Source of the DNA: Neobacillus sp. PS2-9
GTDB lineage: Bacteria > Bacillota > Bacilli > Bacillales > Cytobacillaceae
Assembly: GCF_030915525.1 (NCBI RefSeq)
Contig: NZ_CP133269.1
Coordinates: 2,453,001 to 2,517,000, forward strand
DNA length: 64,000 bases
Direction of reading: 5' to 3'
Shown: one piece after another, positions 51,340-60,122 of the stretch
Layout of the letters: each line of letters begins with the position of its first letter
Numbering within the stretch: position 1 is the stretch's first letter
Notes under the pieces: model-generated
What the model was told of the DNA's origin: nothing
Seen by the model: only the letters and a program-made list of their open reading frames with translations
Database searches by the model: none
Translations under genes and position numbers: made by a program

Positions 51340-52380
51340 ATGCAAATCCGACCTGATAATGCACAGCATATTGGTGCAAGGGAACAGCAAGAGGATTCAT
51401 TCGGTTTTTCCTCGTTTGATCAAACTGAGATTATAAATAAACGTGGTTTTACGGCGGTTCTTGCAGATGGAATGGGTGGGATGACACACGGAAGTGAAGT
51501 GAGCCAACTGGCTGTACAGTCATTTCTAAGTTACTATCAAGATGTCCGTTTTGGAGAAGATGTTCCCACACTTTTGCATGATGCGCTAATTTATTCAAAC
51601 AGTCAAGTTCAACAGTTCGCGGAAACCAAGGGTTTACAAAATCAGGTGGGTTCAACCCTCATTGCTGCCACCGTTAAAGATGGGCACTTATACTGGATTT
51701 CAGTAGGAGACAGCCGTATTTACTTGTACCGGCATAATGAACTTATTCAATTAACAGAGGACCATGTATATGCAAAGGTATTAAATGAAGAAGCGGCAAA
51801 AGGGACCATTTCAAAAGAAGAAGCCGAAACACATCCTCAAAGAGCAGCCTTGACAAGCTTCCTTGGATTAGAGGAAATAACAGAAATTGACCAAAATGTC
51901 GTTCCTTTTCCGCTGAAGGTCGGTGACCGAATATTATTATGCAGTGACGGCCTTTACGGGTTTATGAGTGAGGGGGATATCGTTCAACTTCTATCTGAAA
52001 ATAAAGACGGTGTTTGCGATTTACTTGTTAATAAAGTATTAGATTTTAAACATCCCTATCAAGACAACATAACAGCAGTCCTTTTAGAATGTAAAAAGGA
52101 AAATCAAACAGCAAGGATAGAAAATATCACCACATTTACAGAAACAACGGATGACCCTCCCTCTAGAAGTAAATCTGTATTAAAAAGAAAAAGAAGGTTC
52201 TTTCCATTTCTCCTTACTCTCTTACTTATACTAATCCTTTTAACTGGCGGACTAGCAGGTTATTACTTTTACGGTAAAGATGGAAGTTTTAATGAAATCA
52301 AATCTAAGGTTTTGAACGCTCTTCATTTAAATGAAAAAACAGAACCAAAACATACAAAAGAAGGTGATAAAAACAAATGA
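51340..52380 (+). CDS. PP2C-type Ser/Thr phosphatase, membrane-anchored
   Basis: 346 aa from ATG 51340 (GGGGTG upstream; ATG 51316 lies before that site). PP2C metal motifs: GAREQQEDS, VLADGMGGMTHG, WISVGDSRIYLY, LCSDGLYGFM and DNITAVLLE. Residues ~288-312 form one transmembrane helix after a basic RKRRF; ~22 residues follow outside. Cytoplasmic phosphatase tethered to the membrane, opposing the kinases encoded downstream. First gene of the signalling operon; its end overlaps the protease gene by 4 bp. Confidence 0.9.
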   Translation: MQIRPDNAQHIGAREQQEDSFGFSSFDQTEIINKRGFTAVLADGMGGMTHGSEVSQLAVQSFLSYYQDVRFGEDVPTLLHDALIYSNSQVQQFAETKGLQNQVGSTLIAATVKDGHLYWISVGDSRIYLYRHNELIQLTEDHVYAKVLNEEAAKGTISKEEAETHPQRAALTSFLGLEEITEIDQNVVPFPLKVGDRILLCSDGLYGFMSEGDIVQLLSENKDGVCDLLVNKVLDFKHPYQDNITAVLLECKKENQTARIENITTFTETTDDPPSRSKSVLKRKRRFFPFLLTLLLILILLTGGLAGYYFYGKDGSFNEIKSKVLNALHLNEKTEPKHTKEGDKNK

Positions 52381-53708
52381 AAGGATTAAAACGATATTAT
52401 CCTTTATTGTTGGTTGCCCTGCTGATTACTCTTTTCGGTCTTCTTCCACCATCAGCCGATGCAAAGTCAACGGAAGAAATGCAGGCAAGCACCATCCTTG
52501 TTACGTGTGGTGATTTAAGCGGAGCAGTCAGCATGGGGACTGGTTTTGTGATTGGAAACTCAGACCATGTAGTTACCAATCATCATGTCATTGACTGTGC
52601 TGAACAGGGTGGACCAGTAAATATCATTTTAGAAGTAGGAAAAATCGTACCTGCAACCGTCCAATGGTCCTCACAGGAGAAAGATTTAGCTGTACTACAG
52701 ACAGAGAGCACATTAGATCGACCAGCTGTTACTTTTACACTTTCAAAGGATGTAAAAGTAACGGACCATGTTTATGTAATGGGTTTTCCGGGCGCAGCCA
52801 ATGATCAAAGTATTATTGATCCTTCTTTCGTTGCTACAGTAAAAGTGTCACAGGGGATTATTAGTGCCAAAGTGAAATCAAAGGCTGGAGTGGCTTTGTA
52901 TCAAACTGATGCACCTATCAATCCTGGGAATTCTGGTGGTCCATTATTCACGGACAGCGGTTCGGTCATTGGCATAAACAGTATGGCTTCACTTGTTGCA
53001 GGGGTTGTACTTGATGAAAATGGACAGGAAAAGACAGACAGAATTCGTTTAGGAGATAACATTGGCTGGTCCATTCAGGCCGATGAACTTATAGTGGAAC
53101 TTGATAAGCTAGGAATAAAATATAAGCTTGAAAGCAGACAAGAAAAACCGTATTCAGGAGGCGGGGGGGAAAGTGGTGGTTCCACCATTTTTAACTTTGC
53201 CACCTTAGGTTTGGGACTTCTTGCAGTATTATTAGCAGCCCTTGCTGTTATCCTATCCTTAACTAAAAAAGGTAGAGTCGTAGTGAAAGAAGTAAGCCGT
53301 CGTGTAATACCGAACCCAACTCAGGAAAAAAATCATCCCGCTCCCATTGTAAAACCAGCAGTACCATCAGATGGTTCTGTTATACAAACGAAACCATGCT
53401 TGGTAGGCATAAACGGTCCATATAGCGGTCAGAAGTTTCAACTTAACCAGCAGGTTACATTAGGGAGAAGTCCTTCCAATAGCCAGATCATCATTCCATC
53501 CAACACGGTGAGTGGTGCCCACTGTACCGTCTCCTATGATGTATTTCAAAAGGTTTTTTATGTGACAGACCTACAATCAACTAATGGAACCTTTATTGGG
53601 AATGGTCAAAGACTTCATCCCAATCTTAAAACCCCTTTACAATCTGGACAGCACTTTTATTTAAGCAACCCAGAATTTACATTTGAAGTGCGATTGGAGA
53701 ATCAATAA
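52377..53708 (+). CDS. Membrane trypsin-like serine protease with cytoplasmic FHA domain
   Basis: 443 aa. Signal sequence (~1-29), HtrA/trypsin-like protease domain (~38-240) with His in TNHHVIDC, Asp in KDLAVLQT and Ser in NPGNSGGPLF. Then a Gly-rich linker, one transmembrane helix (~270-295) and a C-terminal FHA domain (~340-440; VTLGRSPSNSQI, SGAHCTV, STNGTFIG). So the protease lies outside and a phosphothreonine reader inside. PDZ domain absent. It may process exported substrates, like mycosins in mycobacterial ESX, under kinase control. Confidence 0.88.
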   Translation: MKGLKRYYPLLLVALLITLFGLLPPSADAKSTEEMQASTILVTCGDLSGAVSMGTGFVIGNSDHVVTNHHVIDCAEQGGPVNIILEVGKIVPATVQWSSQEKDLAVLQTESTLDRPAVTFTLSKDVKVTDHVYVMGFPGAANDQSIIDPSFVATVKVSQGIISAKVKSKAGVALYQTDAPINPGNSGGPLFTDSGSVIGINSMASLVAGVVLDENGQEKTDRIRLGDNIGWSIQADELIVELDKLGIKYKLESRQEKPYSGGGGESGGSTIFNFATLGLGLLAVLLAALAVILSLTKKGRVVVKEVSRRVIPNPTQEKNHPAPIVKPAVPSDGSVIQTKPCLVGINGPYSGQKFQLNQQVTLGRSPSNSQIIIPSNTVSGAHCTVSYDVFQKVFYVTDLQSTNGTFIGNGQRLHPNLKTPLQSGQHFYLSNPEFTFEVRLENQ

Positions 53709-54440
53709 ATGAACATTACCACAGCATCCTTATCAAATGTGGGTGGAAGAAAATATAACGAAGATTATTGTGCCTTTCTTTCTCAAAATCTATCAAATAT
53801 CTGGGTAGTCGCTGATGGGATGGGTGGGCATTTTGGTGGTGAGGTCGCCTCAAAGGAAGCGGTTGAAGTTATTTTAGAACGATTTAAACATCAAAGTGAA
53901 GTTACCAAGGATACCGTTTTTTCACTATTTTCAGAAGCAAATCAGCGAATATTATCTCTGCAAAGAGAAAAAGAACTGTTAAGAAGAATGCACACGACGA
54001 TGGTGTTAGTAGTCGCAGATCCCATTAACACTGTCTGTGCCCACATAGGCGATTCAAGGTGTTACTTTTTTCAACAAGGGACGTTAGTTTCTCGTACTCA
54101 GGATCATAGCGTGGTTCAAGTACTAGTCAATCAAGGAGAAATTACTGAAAAAGAGATGCGGTCGCATGAAGACCGAAACAAAGTATTGAAATCACTTGGA
54201 AAAGAGGAATCACTAAAACCGACCATAAGATCTCTGGACCGACCGCTTCAGTCCGGTGACACATGGTTATTATGTACCGATGGATTTTGGGAATACGTAT
54301 ATGAATATGAAATGGAAATTGATTACTTTAAATCCCGGACACCCGAGGAATGGTTAAGAAAGATGGAAACAAGATTGTTAGCTCGTGCAAGTAAGAATAA
54401 TGATAATTATACAGCAATCGCCATTTTTTGCAGGGATTAA
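53709..54440 (+). CDS. PP2C-type Ser/Thr phosphatase, soluble
   Basis: 243 aa, ATG directly abutting the protease stop. Stand-alone PP2C: GGRKYNEDYCAF, VVADGMGGHFGGEVAS, CAHIGDSRCYFF, LLCTDGFWEYV and NDNYTAIAIF. Second phosphatase in the operon, without a membrane helix, so it may act on soluble FHA partners or the kinases. It is near the size of PrpC/Stp enzymes. Confidence 0.9.
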   Translation: MNITTASLSNVGGRKYNEDYCAFLSQNLSNIWVVADGMGGHFGGEVASKEAVEVILERFKHQSEVTKDTVFSLFSEANQRILSLQREKELLRRMHTTMVLVVADPINTVCAHIGDSRCYFFQQGTLVSRTQDHSVVQVLVNQGEITEKEMRSHEDRNKVLKSLGKEESLKPTIRSLDRPLQSGDTWLLCTDGFWEYVYEYEMEIDYFKSRTPEEWLRKMETRLLARASKNNDNYTAIAIFCRD

Positions 54441-54487
54441 TAGCCCAATGGATAACGAGAGAGAAGAATGTTTAAGGGGGTAATAGA

Positions 54488-55132
54488 ATGAGTATGGTGC
54501 AGTGTGCGAATGGCCATTTTTATAATCAGCAAATGAATAGTACCTGTCCTCATTGTCAAGGACAGGGAAATATGGGGAAAACAATGGGATTAACACCATC
54601 ACAACCTAATTCGGATCCTTGGAAGAACGCTGGATTTGACAAACCAATTCCACAACCCCTGCCAGGATTTGAAAAAACAGTACCGCAGCAGCCACAAGTG
54701 ACTCCTGAACCTATAAAAAAAGCAAAACCGGTAGTTGCGAAGGACGAAGGCAGGACGATTGGAATCTTTAATAATAAAGAAGGAATTGATCCTGTAGTCG
54801 GCTGGCTTGTATGCATTGCAGGAAATGATCGAGGTGCAGACTTCCGTATACATCCAGAGAAAAATACCATCGGTCGTTCAGAGAACAATGATATTCGGAT
54901 TGCCAAGGACCAAACGGTTTCTAGAGATAATCACGCAACCGTTATCTATGATCCAAAGAAAAAGAACTTCCGATTGCTTGCAGGAGGAGGAAGAGGTTTA
55001 GTATATGTGAATGATGAAGTGATTGATTTTAGCACTCCTTTAAAGGCAAACGATATTATTGAATTAGGAGAAACAAAACTTATGTTTGTTCCTTTATGTG
55101 GAGAACATTTTGATTGGAATAATGTCAAATAA
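54488..55132 (+). CDS. Zinc-ribbon FHA protein
   Basis: 214 aa. N-terminal zinc ribbon (CANGHFYNQQMNSTCPHC), a Pro/Gln-rich linker with threonines (FEKTVPQQPQVTPEP, EGRTIGIF), then an FHA domain (~100-205; NTIGRSENNDIRI, VSRDNHATVIYD, LLAGGGRGLVYVN). The linker threonines near EGRT resemble phosphoacceptor sites of FHA adaptor proteins such as GarA/FhaA, which are read by their own or partner FHA domains. Likely kinase substrate and adaptor. AAGGGGGTAA ribosome site. Confidence 0.88.
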   Translation: MSMVQCANGHFYNQQMNSTCPHCQGQGNMGKTMGLTPSQPNSDPWKNAGFDKPIPQPLPGFEKTVPQQPQVTPEPIKKAKPVVAKDEGRTIGIFNNKEGIDPVVGWLVCIAGNDRGADFRIHPEKNTIGRSENNDIRIAKDQTVSRDNHATVIYDPKKKNFRLLAGGGRGLVYVNDEVIDFSTPLKANDIIELGETKLMFVPLCGEHFDWNNVK

Positions 55133-55135
55133 GCT

Positions 55136-56350
55136 ATGAAAATTAAAACTTCTCATAGAAAAATTATTTTCCTTTCCATTATTCTTTTTTATTTGATTTT
55201 ACCAACAGCTGCCATGGCAAATAGTGCACCCATCATTCAACCTGGTAGAAATGGGGCCATCATTCCCATACATGATATCCCAATTGTGGTTAAGGAAGAA
55301 AAGCTTCAATTTGTTTTACATGAGGCATATAAACCTGCAGATGTCGTGGTTCAATATACGTTTTTGAACCCAACTGATAAGCCAATTGATGCCTACCTAG
55401 CTTTTCCCTATACACCGGCTGCTCCAGACTCTGTTCCCCGTGTCTTTATCAATGGAGTTGAACTGCCCAAAAGCTCGATTGAAATCAATAAAGAAGATCG
55501 TGAATTAGACCGTTTTTTGGAAGCTTTTAATTCCGCCGCTGTTGTTCATGTGGATCCCGTTACAGGAAAACATTTGGATGATTGGAAAGGATACGATACA
55601 ATCGATAATTCAGATATAGCGACATTTAAAGTTCCTTTTCCAGCCAGCCAAGAAACGAGCCTACGAATTCAGTACCAGCAAGATTTTGGAACCGATAAAA
55701 AAGACTATATACAGCCGATCCGTTTATATCAATATTTATTACAGCCTGCATCAGCATGGAAAGAATTCCACCATCTACAAATCAGTATTGCTGTTCCAAA
55801 GAATCATTATTTTGCCTCTGATTTATCAATGAAAGAAGTACATGGAGATTCTATTGATTGGTTGTCTTTACCAGAAGATGTAAAGGAAAATGAGGAAAAA
55901 TGGGACTATTTCCAAGGTGAATTTGAGGCCTTACCTAAAGGGAATTTAGCTTTCTCAACAATGAATAAGAAGGATCTTCTTTTTGGTCTGGTTAAGAAAG
56001 ATGATTATGATTTGCTAGGTTTCTTATTCCTTGGAGTAGTAGCTACCGCAGCCAATATTGGTATGGCTTTACTTATTAGTCGGATAAAAAAATGGTGGAT
56101 GCACTGGTTATTAGGACCAGTTTTGTCTTTTATCGTGACTAACACCATAACCTTTCTAACATATGCATTGTTTATCAATCTTGTCACTCTTGCAATTAAT
56201 GGGGAGCTATTGGGCGGTTATGGATTCATCATTACTTTTCTTCTATTCATTTTCTATAACGCAGTCATCTATTTTCCTACATTGGGTATCATTCTATTAA
56301 TAAAAAAATGGCGTAACCTTCGCAAAAAAAGCCTTGATGTAACAACTTGA
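55136..56350 (+). CDS. Membrane protein with extracytoplasmic domain, unknown function
   Basis: 404 aa, starting 3 bp after the FHA gene. Signal peptide (~1-29, ends AMANSAP), an extracytoplasmic domain (~30-290) rich in beta segments (VVQYTFLNPTDKPIDAYLAFPYTP, FKVPFPASQETSLRIQYQQDF) and about four transmembrane helices (~295-395). The outer domain resembles the DUF4424-type beta-sandwich only loosely. Placed between FHA and kinase genes in one operon, it may be a structural or sensing part of the secretion apparatus. Confidence 0.75.
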   Translation: MKIKTSHRKIIFLSIILFYLILPTAAMANSAPIIQPGRNGAIIPIHDIPIVVKEEKLQFVLHEAYKPADVVVQYTFLNPTDKPIDAYLAFPYTPAAPDSVPRVFINGVELPKSSIEINKEDRELDRFLEAFNSAAVVHVDPVTGKHLDDWKGYDTIDNSDIATFKVPFPASQETSLRIQYQQDFGTDKKDYIQPIRLYQYLLQPASAWKEFHHLQISIAVPKNHYFASDLSMKEVHGDSIDWLSLPEDVKENEEKWDYFQGEFEALPKGNLAFSTMNKKDLLFGLVKKDDYDLLGFLFLGVVATAANIGMALLISRIKKWWMHWLLGPVLSFIVTNTITFLTYALFINLVTLAINGELLGGYGFIITFLLFIFYNAVIYFPTLGIILLIKKWRNLRKKSLDVTT

Positions 56351-56391
56351 AAAGCTACTGGAAGTGATGTAGGTAGTGGGGGTAGACAACT

Positions 56392-57510
56392 ATGAATCTA
56401 GAAGATTTATGTATGGGCTGTATGTCCGTAAAGGGATCGGCTGACATTTGCCCAACCTGTCACTGGCAGGATGGAGACGAGGAAGAATCGGTTCTATTTT
56501 TACCACCAGGAACCATCTTAAATCATAAATATCTTCTTGGTAAGGTACTCGGAAGTGGAGGGTTTGGGGTCACATATTTAGCATTGGACCTTGATTTGAA
56601 AATTAAGCTTGCCATTAAGGAGTATCTACCTAACGGATTTGTTACCCGCAATGGGACCAATCAACATGTTTCTGTATATTCGGGTAATCAAGAATCTGCT
56701 TATCGTGATGGATTAAAAAAGTTTTTGGAAGAGGCCATGGTTTTGGCTAAATTTAGTACGATGCCTGGTATTGTAACAGTTCGTGATTATTTTGCGGAAA
56801 ACAATACCGCCTATCTTGTAATGTACTATTTGGATGGAATTACCTTTAAAGAGTTTTTAGAGAGAAATAATGAAGTTATTCCTTATGAAACAGGACTGAC
56901 CATTTTATTGCCTGCACTATCAGCGTTATCAGAGGTTCATAAGCATAATATTCTCCACCGTGATATTAGCCCAGACAATATCTATATTACAAAAGATCGC
57001 CAAATTAAATTACTTGATTTTGGAGCGGCACGACAAGTGTTGGGCGAACAAAGCAAAAGTTTAGATGTCATATTAAAACGAGGCTATGCTCCGGAAGAAC
57101 AGTATCGCACTAGAGGAAAACAGGGACCCTGGACGGATGTATATGCAGCCGGAGCAACCTTTTATCGGGCAATAGTGGGAGTTACACCGCCTGATTCGTT
57201 AGAAAGGTTGGCAGAAGATTCACTGATTGCACCCTCAAAGCTAGGCATTACTATTCCTTTTAGTATCGAACGTGCCCTGTTAAAAGCACTGGCAGTACGT
57301 TCCTCAGACAGATATCAGACGATGCAGGAATTTTATGAAGCGCTTATAACCAGTTCACCAGGAAATGAAAAAAGTAACCCACAGAGCCTACCAAACGAAA
57401 AAACTAGTACTCCTCCTACGCCTCCTGCTTCCGCAGGATGTTTAACTTTAGCAATGGGCCTCGTCGGAATAACCTTTTGTGCCACATTAATTATAAGTGT
57501 TTTCTTTTAA
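56392..57510 (+). CDS. Zinc-ribbon Ser/Thr protein kinase, membrane-anchored
   Basis: 372 aa. Zinc ribbon CMGCMSVKGSADICPTC (7-23), kinase domain ~45-320 with Gly-loop GSGGFGVTY (54-62), ATP Lys in AIKEYLP (Lys76), catalytic HRDISPDN (Asp and Asn kept, but Ser where HRDxKxxN has Lys), DFGAAR and EEQYRTRGKQGPWTDVYAAG. Tail helix LTLAMGLVGITFCATLIISVFF anchors it. It should phosphorylate Ser/Thr on FHA partners. The same HRDISPDN variant is shared with the next gene. Confidence 0.9.
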   Translation: MNLEDLCMGCMSVKGSADICPTCHWQDGDEEESVLFLPPGTILNHKYLLGKVLGSGGFGVTYLALDLDLKIKLAIKEYLPNGFVTRNGTNQHVSVYSGNQESAYRDGLKKFLEEAMVLAKFSTMPGIVTVRDYFAENNTAYLVMYYLDGITFKEFLERNNEVIPYETGLTILLPALSALSEVHKHNILHRDISPDNIYITKDRQIKLLDFGAARQVLGEQSKSLDVILKRGYAPEEQYRTRGKQGPWTDVYAAGATFYRAIVGVTPPDSLERLAEDSLIAPSKLGITIPFSIERALLKALAVRSSDRYQTMQEFYEALITSSPGNEKSNPQSLPNEKTSTPPTPPASAGCLTLAMGLVGITFCATLIISVFF

Positions 57511-57545
57511 TCAAAGTGTAGTTGAACTATTAAGGAGGGTGGATC

Positions 57546-60041
57546 TTGACACAATACAATGAATATTGCATGGGGTGTATGAACAAAAAAGGGACCATAC
57601 CTAGATGCCCAAATTGTGGCTGGATAGAAGGGACGATGCCAGAATCTCCGCAACATTTAACTCCAGGGACGATGCTTCATGGGAAGTACTTAGTCGGACG
57701 TGTCCTTGGTCAAGGTGGTTTTGGGATCACGTATCTTGGATGGGATCTTCAATTAGATATGAAGCTTGCCATCAAGGAATATATGCCACGAGATTTTGCT
57801 ACAAGAAATACAGGTGAGGCTAACATTACATTTTTCACAGGAAATGTGAAATATTTATTTGATAATGGCCTTCACAAATTTTTAGAAGAAGCTAGGATTC
57901 TAGCAAAATATAATAACCATCCAGGGATTGTATCTGTTCGTGACTTCTTTAAAGAAAATGGAACGGCATACTTAGTAATGTACTATTTAGATGGAATTGA
58001 TTTAAAGAAGTACTTAGAACAAGTAGGAGGCCGGCTAACGTATGAACAAGCACTTAGTATCTTATCGCCTGTCATAGATGCTTTATCAACTGTACACAGG
58101 GATGGAATACTTCACAGGGACATTAGTCCAGACAATATATATATCACAACAAATCGTGAGGTTAAACTTCTAGACTTTGGTGCAGCGAGACATGCGATGA
58201 ACGATTCCAATAAAAGTTTATCTGTTATTCTAAAGCCTGGCTATGCTCCTGAGGAACAATATCGAAGCAAGGGGAAACAAGGTCCTTGGACAGACATCTA
58301 CGCTACAGCAGCAACCTTGTATCGAGTTATTACCGGGGTTGTACCTCCAGAATCTCTCGATCGACTAGAGGAAGATACCTTAGTACCACCCAGTCAGCTC
58401 GGAGTGTCTATTCCACCCTATGCGGAAGCAGCGCTCATTAAGGCCTTATCTTTAAAAGCTCAAGATCGATTTCAGAGTATGGAATTATTTCAACTATCCT
58501 TAAAAGAACCTTCCCAAAATTCAATTACTCCCCATATTCAACAACAACAGCTGCAGCAAAACCATTCAAATTCAATTCAACATGTATCAAACGATCAGAC
58601 CCAGAATCAAGAAGGAGTTCAAACAGTTCAGCCTATAAAAAAGAAAAAAACCGGTCTTATCGTTGGCGCTGTAATAGGTGGTTTGTTTCTATTATTTTGT
58701 TTATTTATTGGGTTTCTGTTCATATTAGGAAGCGGGGCTGAGGATGACCCTACGTCAAAAACAGATCCTGTTACTAACAACAATAATAACAACAATAATA
58801 ATGGAGATGTAAACGAATCCGTTCAAGTTTCTGTTCCATTACTTTATAACTTAACCGCGGAAGAAGCAAAAGCGGAACTAGAAAAAGTGGGTTTGAAGGT
58901 CGGAAAAGTGATTCAACAAAAAGACCTATTTTCGAAAAAGGGTCGAGTATTTGCCCAATCAATTAAAGCTGATACAAAAAAAGGAAAGAACACACAGGTT
59001 GACATAACTGTCAATAGTGGCGTTAAACTCCCCGTTGATACAGCAACCATCCAACAGCAAGGAATGGCACTTATTTATCAATATGTTGACCAGGCCAATG
59101 CACTTTATGATCAGAAGAAGTGGGAACAAGCGCTTGAGGGTTATACTCAAACACGGGAGATGGTAGGTGAATTACTCAAAGCAAAAGGTCTTTCAGCAGA
59201 TGTGTTTGCAGAAGCTCGTCTTACAGAAGCAAACTTAGCAGACACAATGAGTTCCCTTAAAATTGAGCTTGGATACCCATACCATGCACTTGAGGATAGC
59301 AATGACAATGTGGCAATTTTAACAGATCTACAGAAACAAAACATGCTATCCGACTTAAAGCTTCTAGGGAATGCCTACGGAAATCTAGCTTGGAGTCAGC
59401 TATTAAATAAACTCCCAGAAGATGCAATTAATTCTTTAAAGCAAGCAGTGAATTATGAACCGAATAATATATTAATTCAGGTTAACTTAGCCCATGCCTA
59501 TCTATTAACCGATCATTTCAGAGATGCCTTTAAGCTGTATAGAGCAAACAAAGACCTTGAGCTTAACGGACAAAAGATATCAACAATTATCGCAGATGAT
59601 TTAGAAAAACTTAAAAAAGCAGGTTATGATCACCCTGATATTGATGTCATAAACGTAAACATGTTAGGTGTGGGTGTGGATACTGATGAAAAGCAAATTC
59701 AACGAACCATCAACTATCAAACAGATGCGGAATTTGCGGGAGATTTAGAGGGTTATTTGAGCACATTTGCTTATGAGCCTGGATCAAAGCAATACACAGA
59801 CTTAACAAATAATTTTAAAAATCTATTTTCTAACTATGTCTTTACAGCCGCAGATGTGAAGGAATTAACTATTGAAAATCAAACGGCAGATCAAGCTACA
59901 GTAATAGTAACAAAATCCTTTAAATATAATGATAGTAATAACAAAGAGTTTTCAGAAGAAGTCACCTACAAATTTATTCTTAAAAAGACGACTAGCTCCC
60001 TACCTTGGCGGATTGCACAATTGGAAGTCGTAAAAAAATAA
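57546..60041 (+). CDS. Zinc-ribbon Ser/Thr kinase with PASTA and TPR-like regions
   Basis: 831 aa. Zinc ribbon CMGCMNKKGTIPRCPNC, kinase (~46-325; GQGGFGITY, AIKEYMP, HRDISPDN, DFGAAR), Gln-rich linker, transmembrane helix (~370-395), an Asn-run linker, one PASTA domain (~428-493; VPLLYNLTAEEAKAELEKVG), then TPR-like repeats (~515-690; AYGNLAWSQLLNKLPEDAINSLKQAVNYEPNN) and a beta-rich C-terminal domain. PASTA domains bind wall fragments in PknB/PrkC-type kinases. Likely senses the wall or the secretion apparatus from outside and signals to FHA proteins inside. Confidence 0.92.
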   Translation: MTQYNEYCMGCMNKKGTIPRCPNCGWIEGTMPESPQHLTPGTMLHGKYLVGRVLGQGGFGITYLGWDLQLDMKLAIKEYMPRDFATRNTGEANITFFTGNVKYLFDNGLHKFLEEARILAKYNNHPGIVSVRDFFKENGTAYLVMYYLDGIDLKKYLEQVGGRLTYEQALSILSPVIDALSTVHRDGILHRDISPDNIYITTNREVKLLDFGAARHAMNDSNKSLSVILKPGYAPEEQYRSKGKQGPWTDIYATAATLYRVITGVVPPESLDRLEEDTLVPPSQLGVSIPPYAEAALIKALSLKAQDRFQSMELFQLSLKEPSQNSITPHIQQQQLQQNHSNSIQHVSNDQTQNQEGVQTVQPIKKKKTGLIVGAVIGGLFLLFCLFIGFLFILGSGAEDDPTSKTDPVTNNNNNNNNNGDVNESVQVSVPLLYNLTAEEAKAELEKVGLKVGKVIQQKDLFSKKGRVFAQSIKADTKKGKNTQVDITVNSGVKLPVDTATIQQQGMALIYQYVDQANALYDQKKWEQALEGYTQTREMVGELLKAKGLSADVFAEARLTEANLADTMSSLKIELGYPYHALEDSNDNVAILTDLQKQNMLSDLKLLGNAYGNLAWSQLLNKLPEDAINSLKQAVNYEPNNILIQVNLAHAYLLTDHFRDAFKLYRANKDLELNGQKISTIIADDLEKLKKAGYDHPDIDVINVNMLGVGVDTDEKQIQRTINYQTDAEFAGDLEGYLSTFAYEPGSKQYTDLTNNFKNLFSNYVFTAADVKELTIENQTADQATVIVTKSFKYNDSNNKEFSEEVTYKFILKKTTSSLPWRIAQLEVVKK

Positions 60042-60044
60042 GAA

Positions 60045-60073
60045 AAAGCTTGGGTTCTCCAAGCTTTTTTCTG
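60045..60073 (+). terminator. Rho-independent terminator of the signalling operon
   Basis: Stem AAAGCTTGG / CCAAGCTTT with a 5-base loop and T-run. Confidence 0.92.
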
Positions 60074-60122
60074 TTTAATATGATTAAATGAAATCAACAA
60101 ATACGGATAAAGGAGTAATAAA

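Noticed and set aside
58777..58803. Short AAC/AAT repeat read as a possible microsatellite or phase-variable tract
   Set aside because: It encodes an Asn-rich linker after the kinase transmembrane helix; unit length is 3, so changes would not shift the frame.
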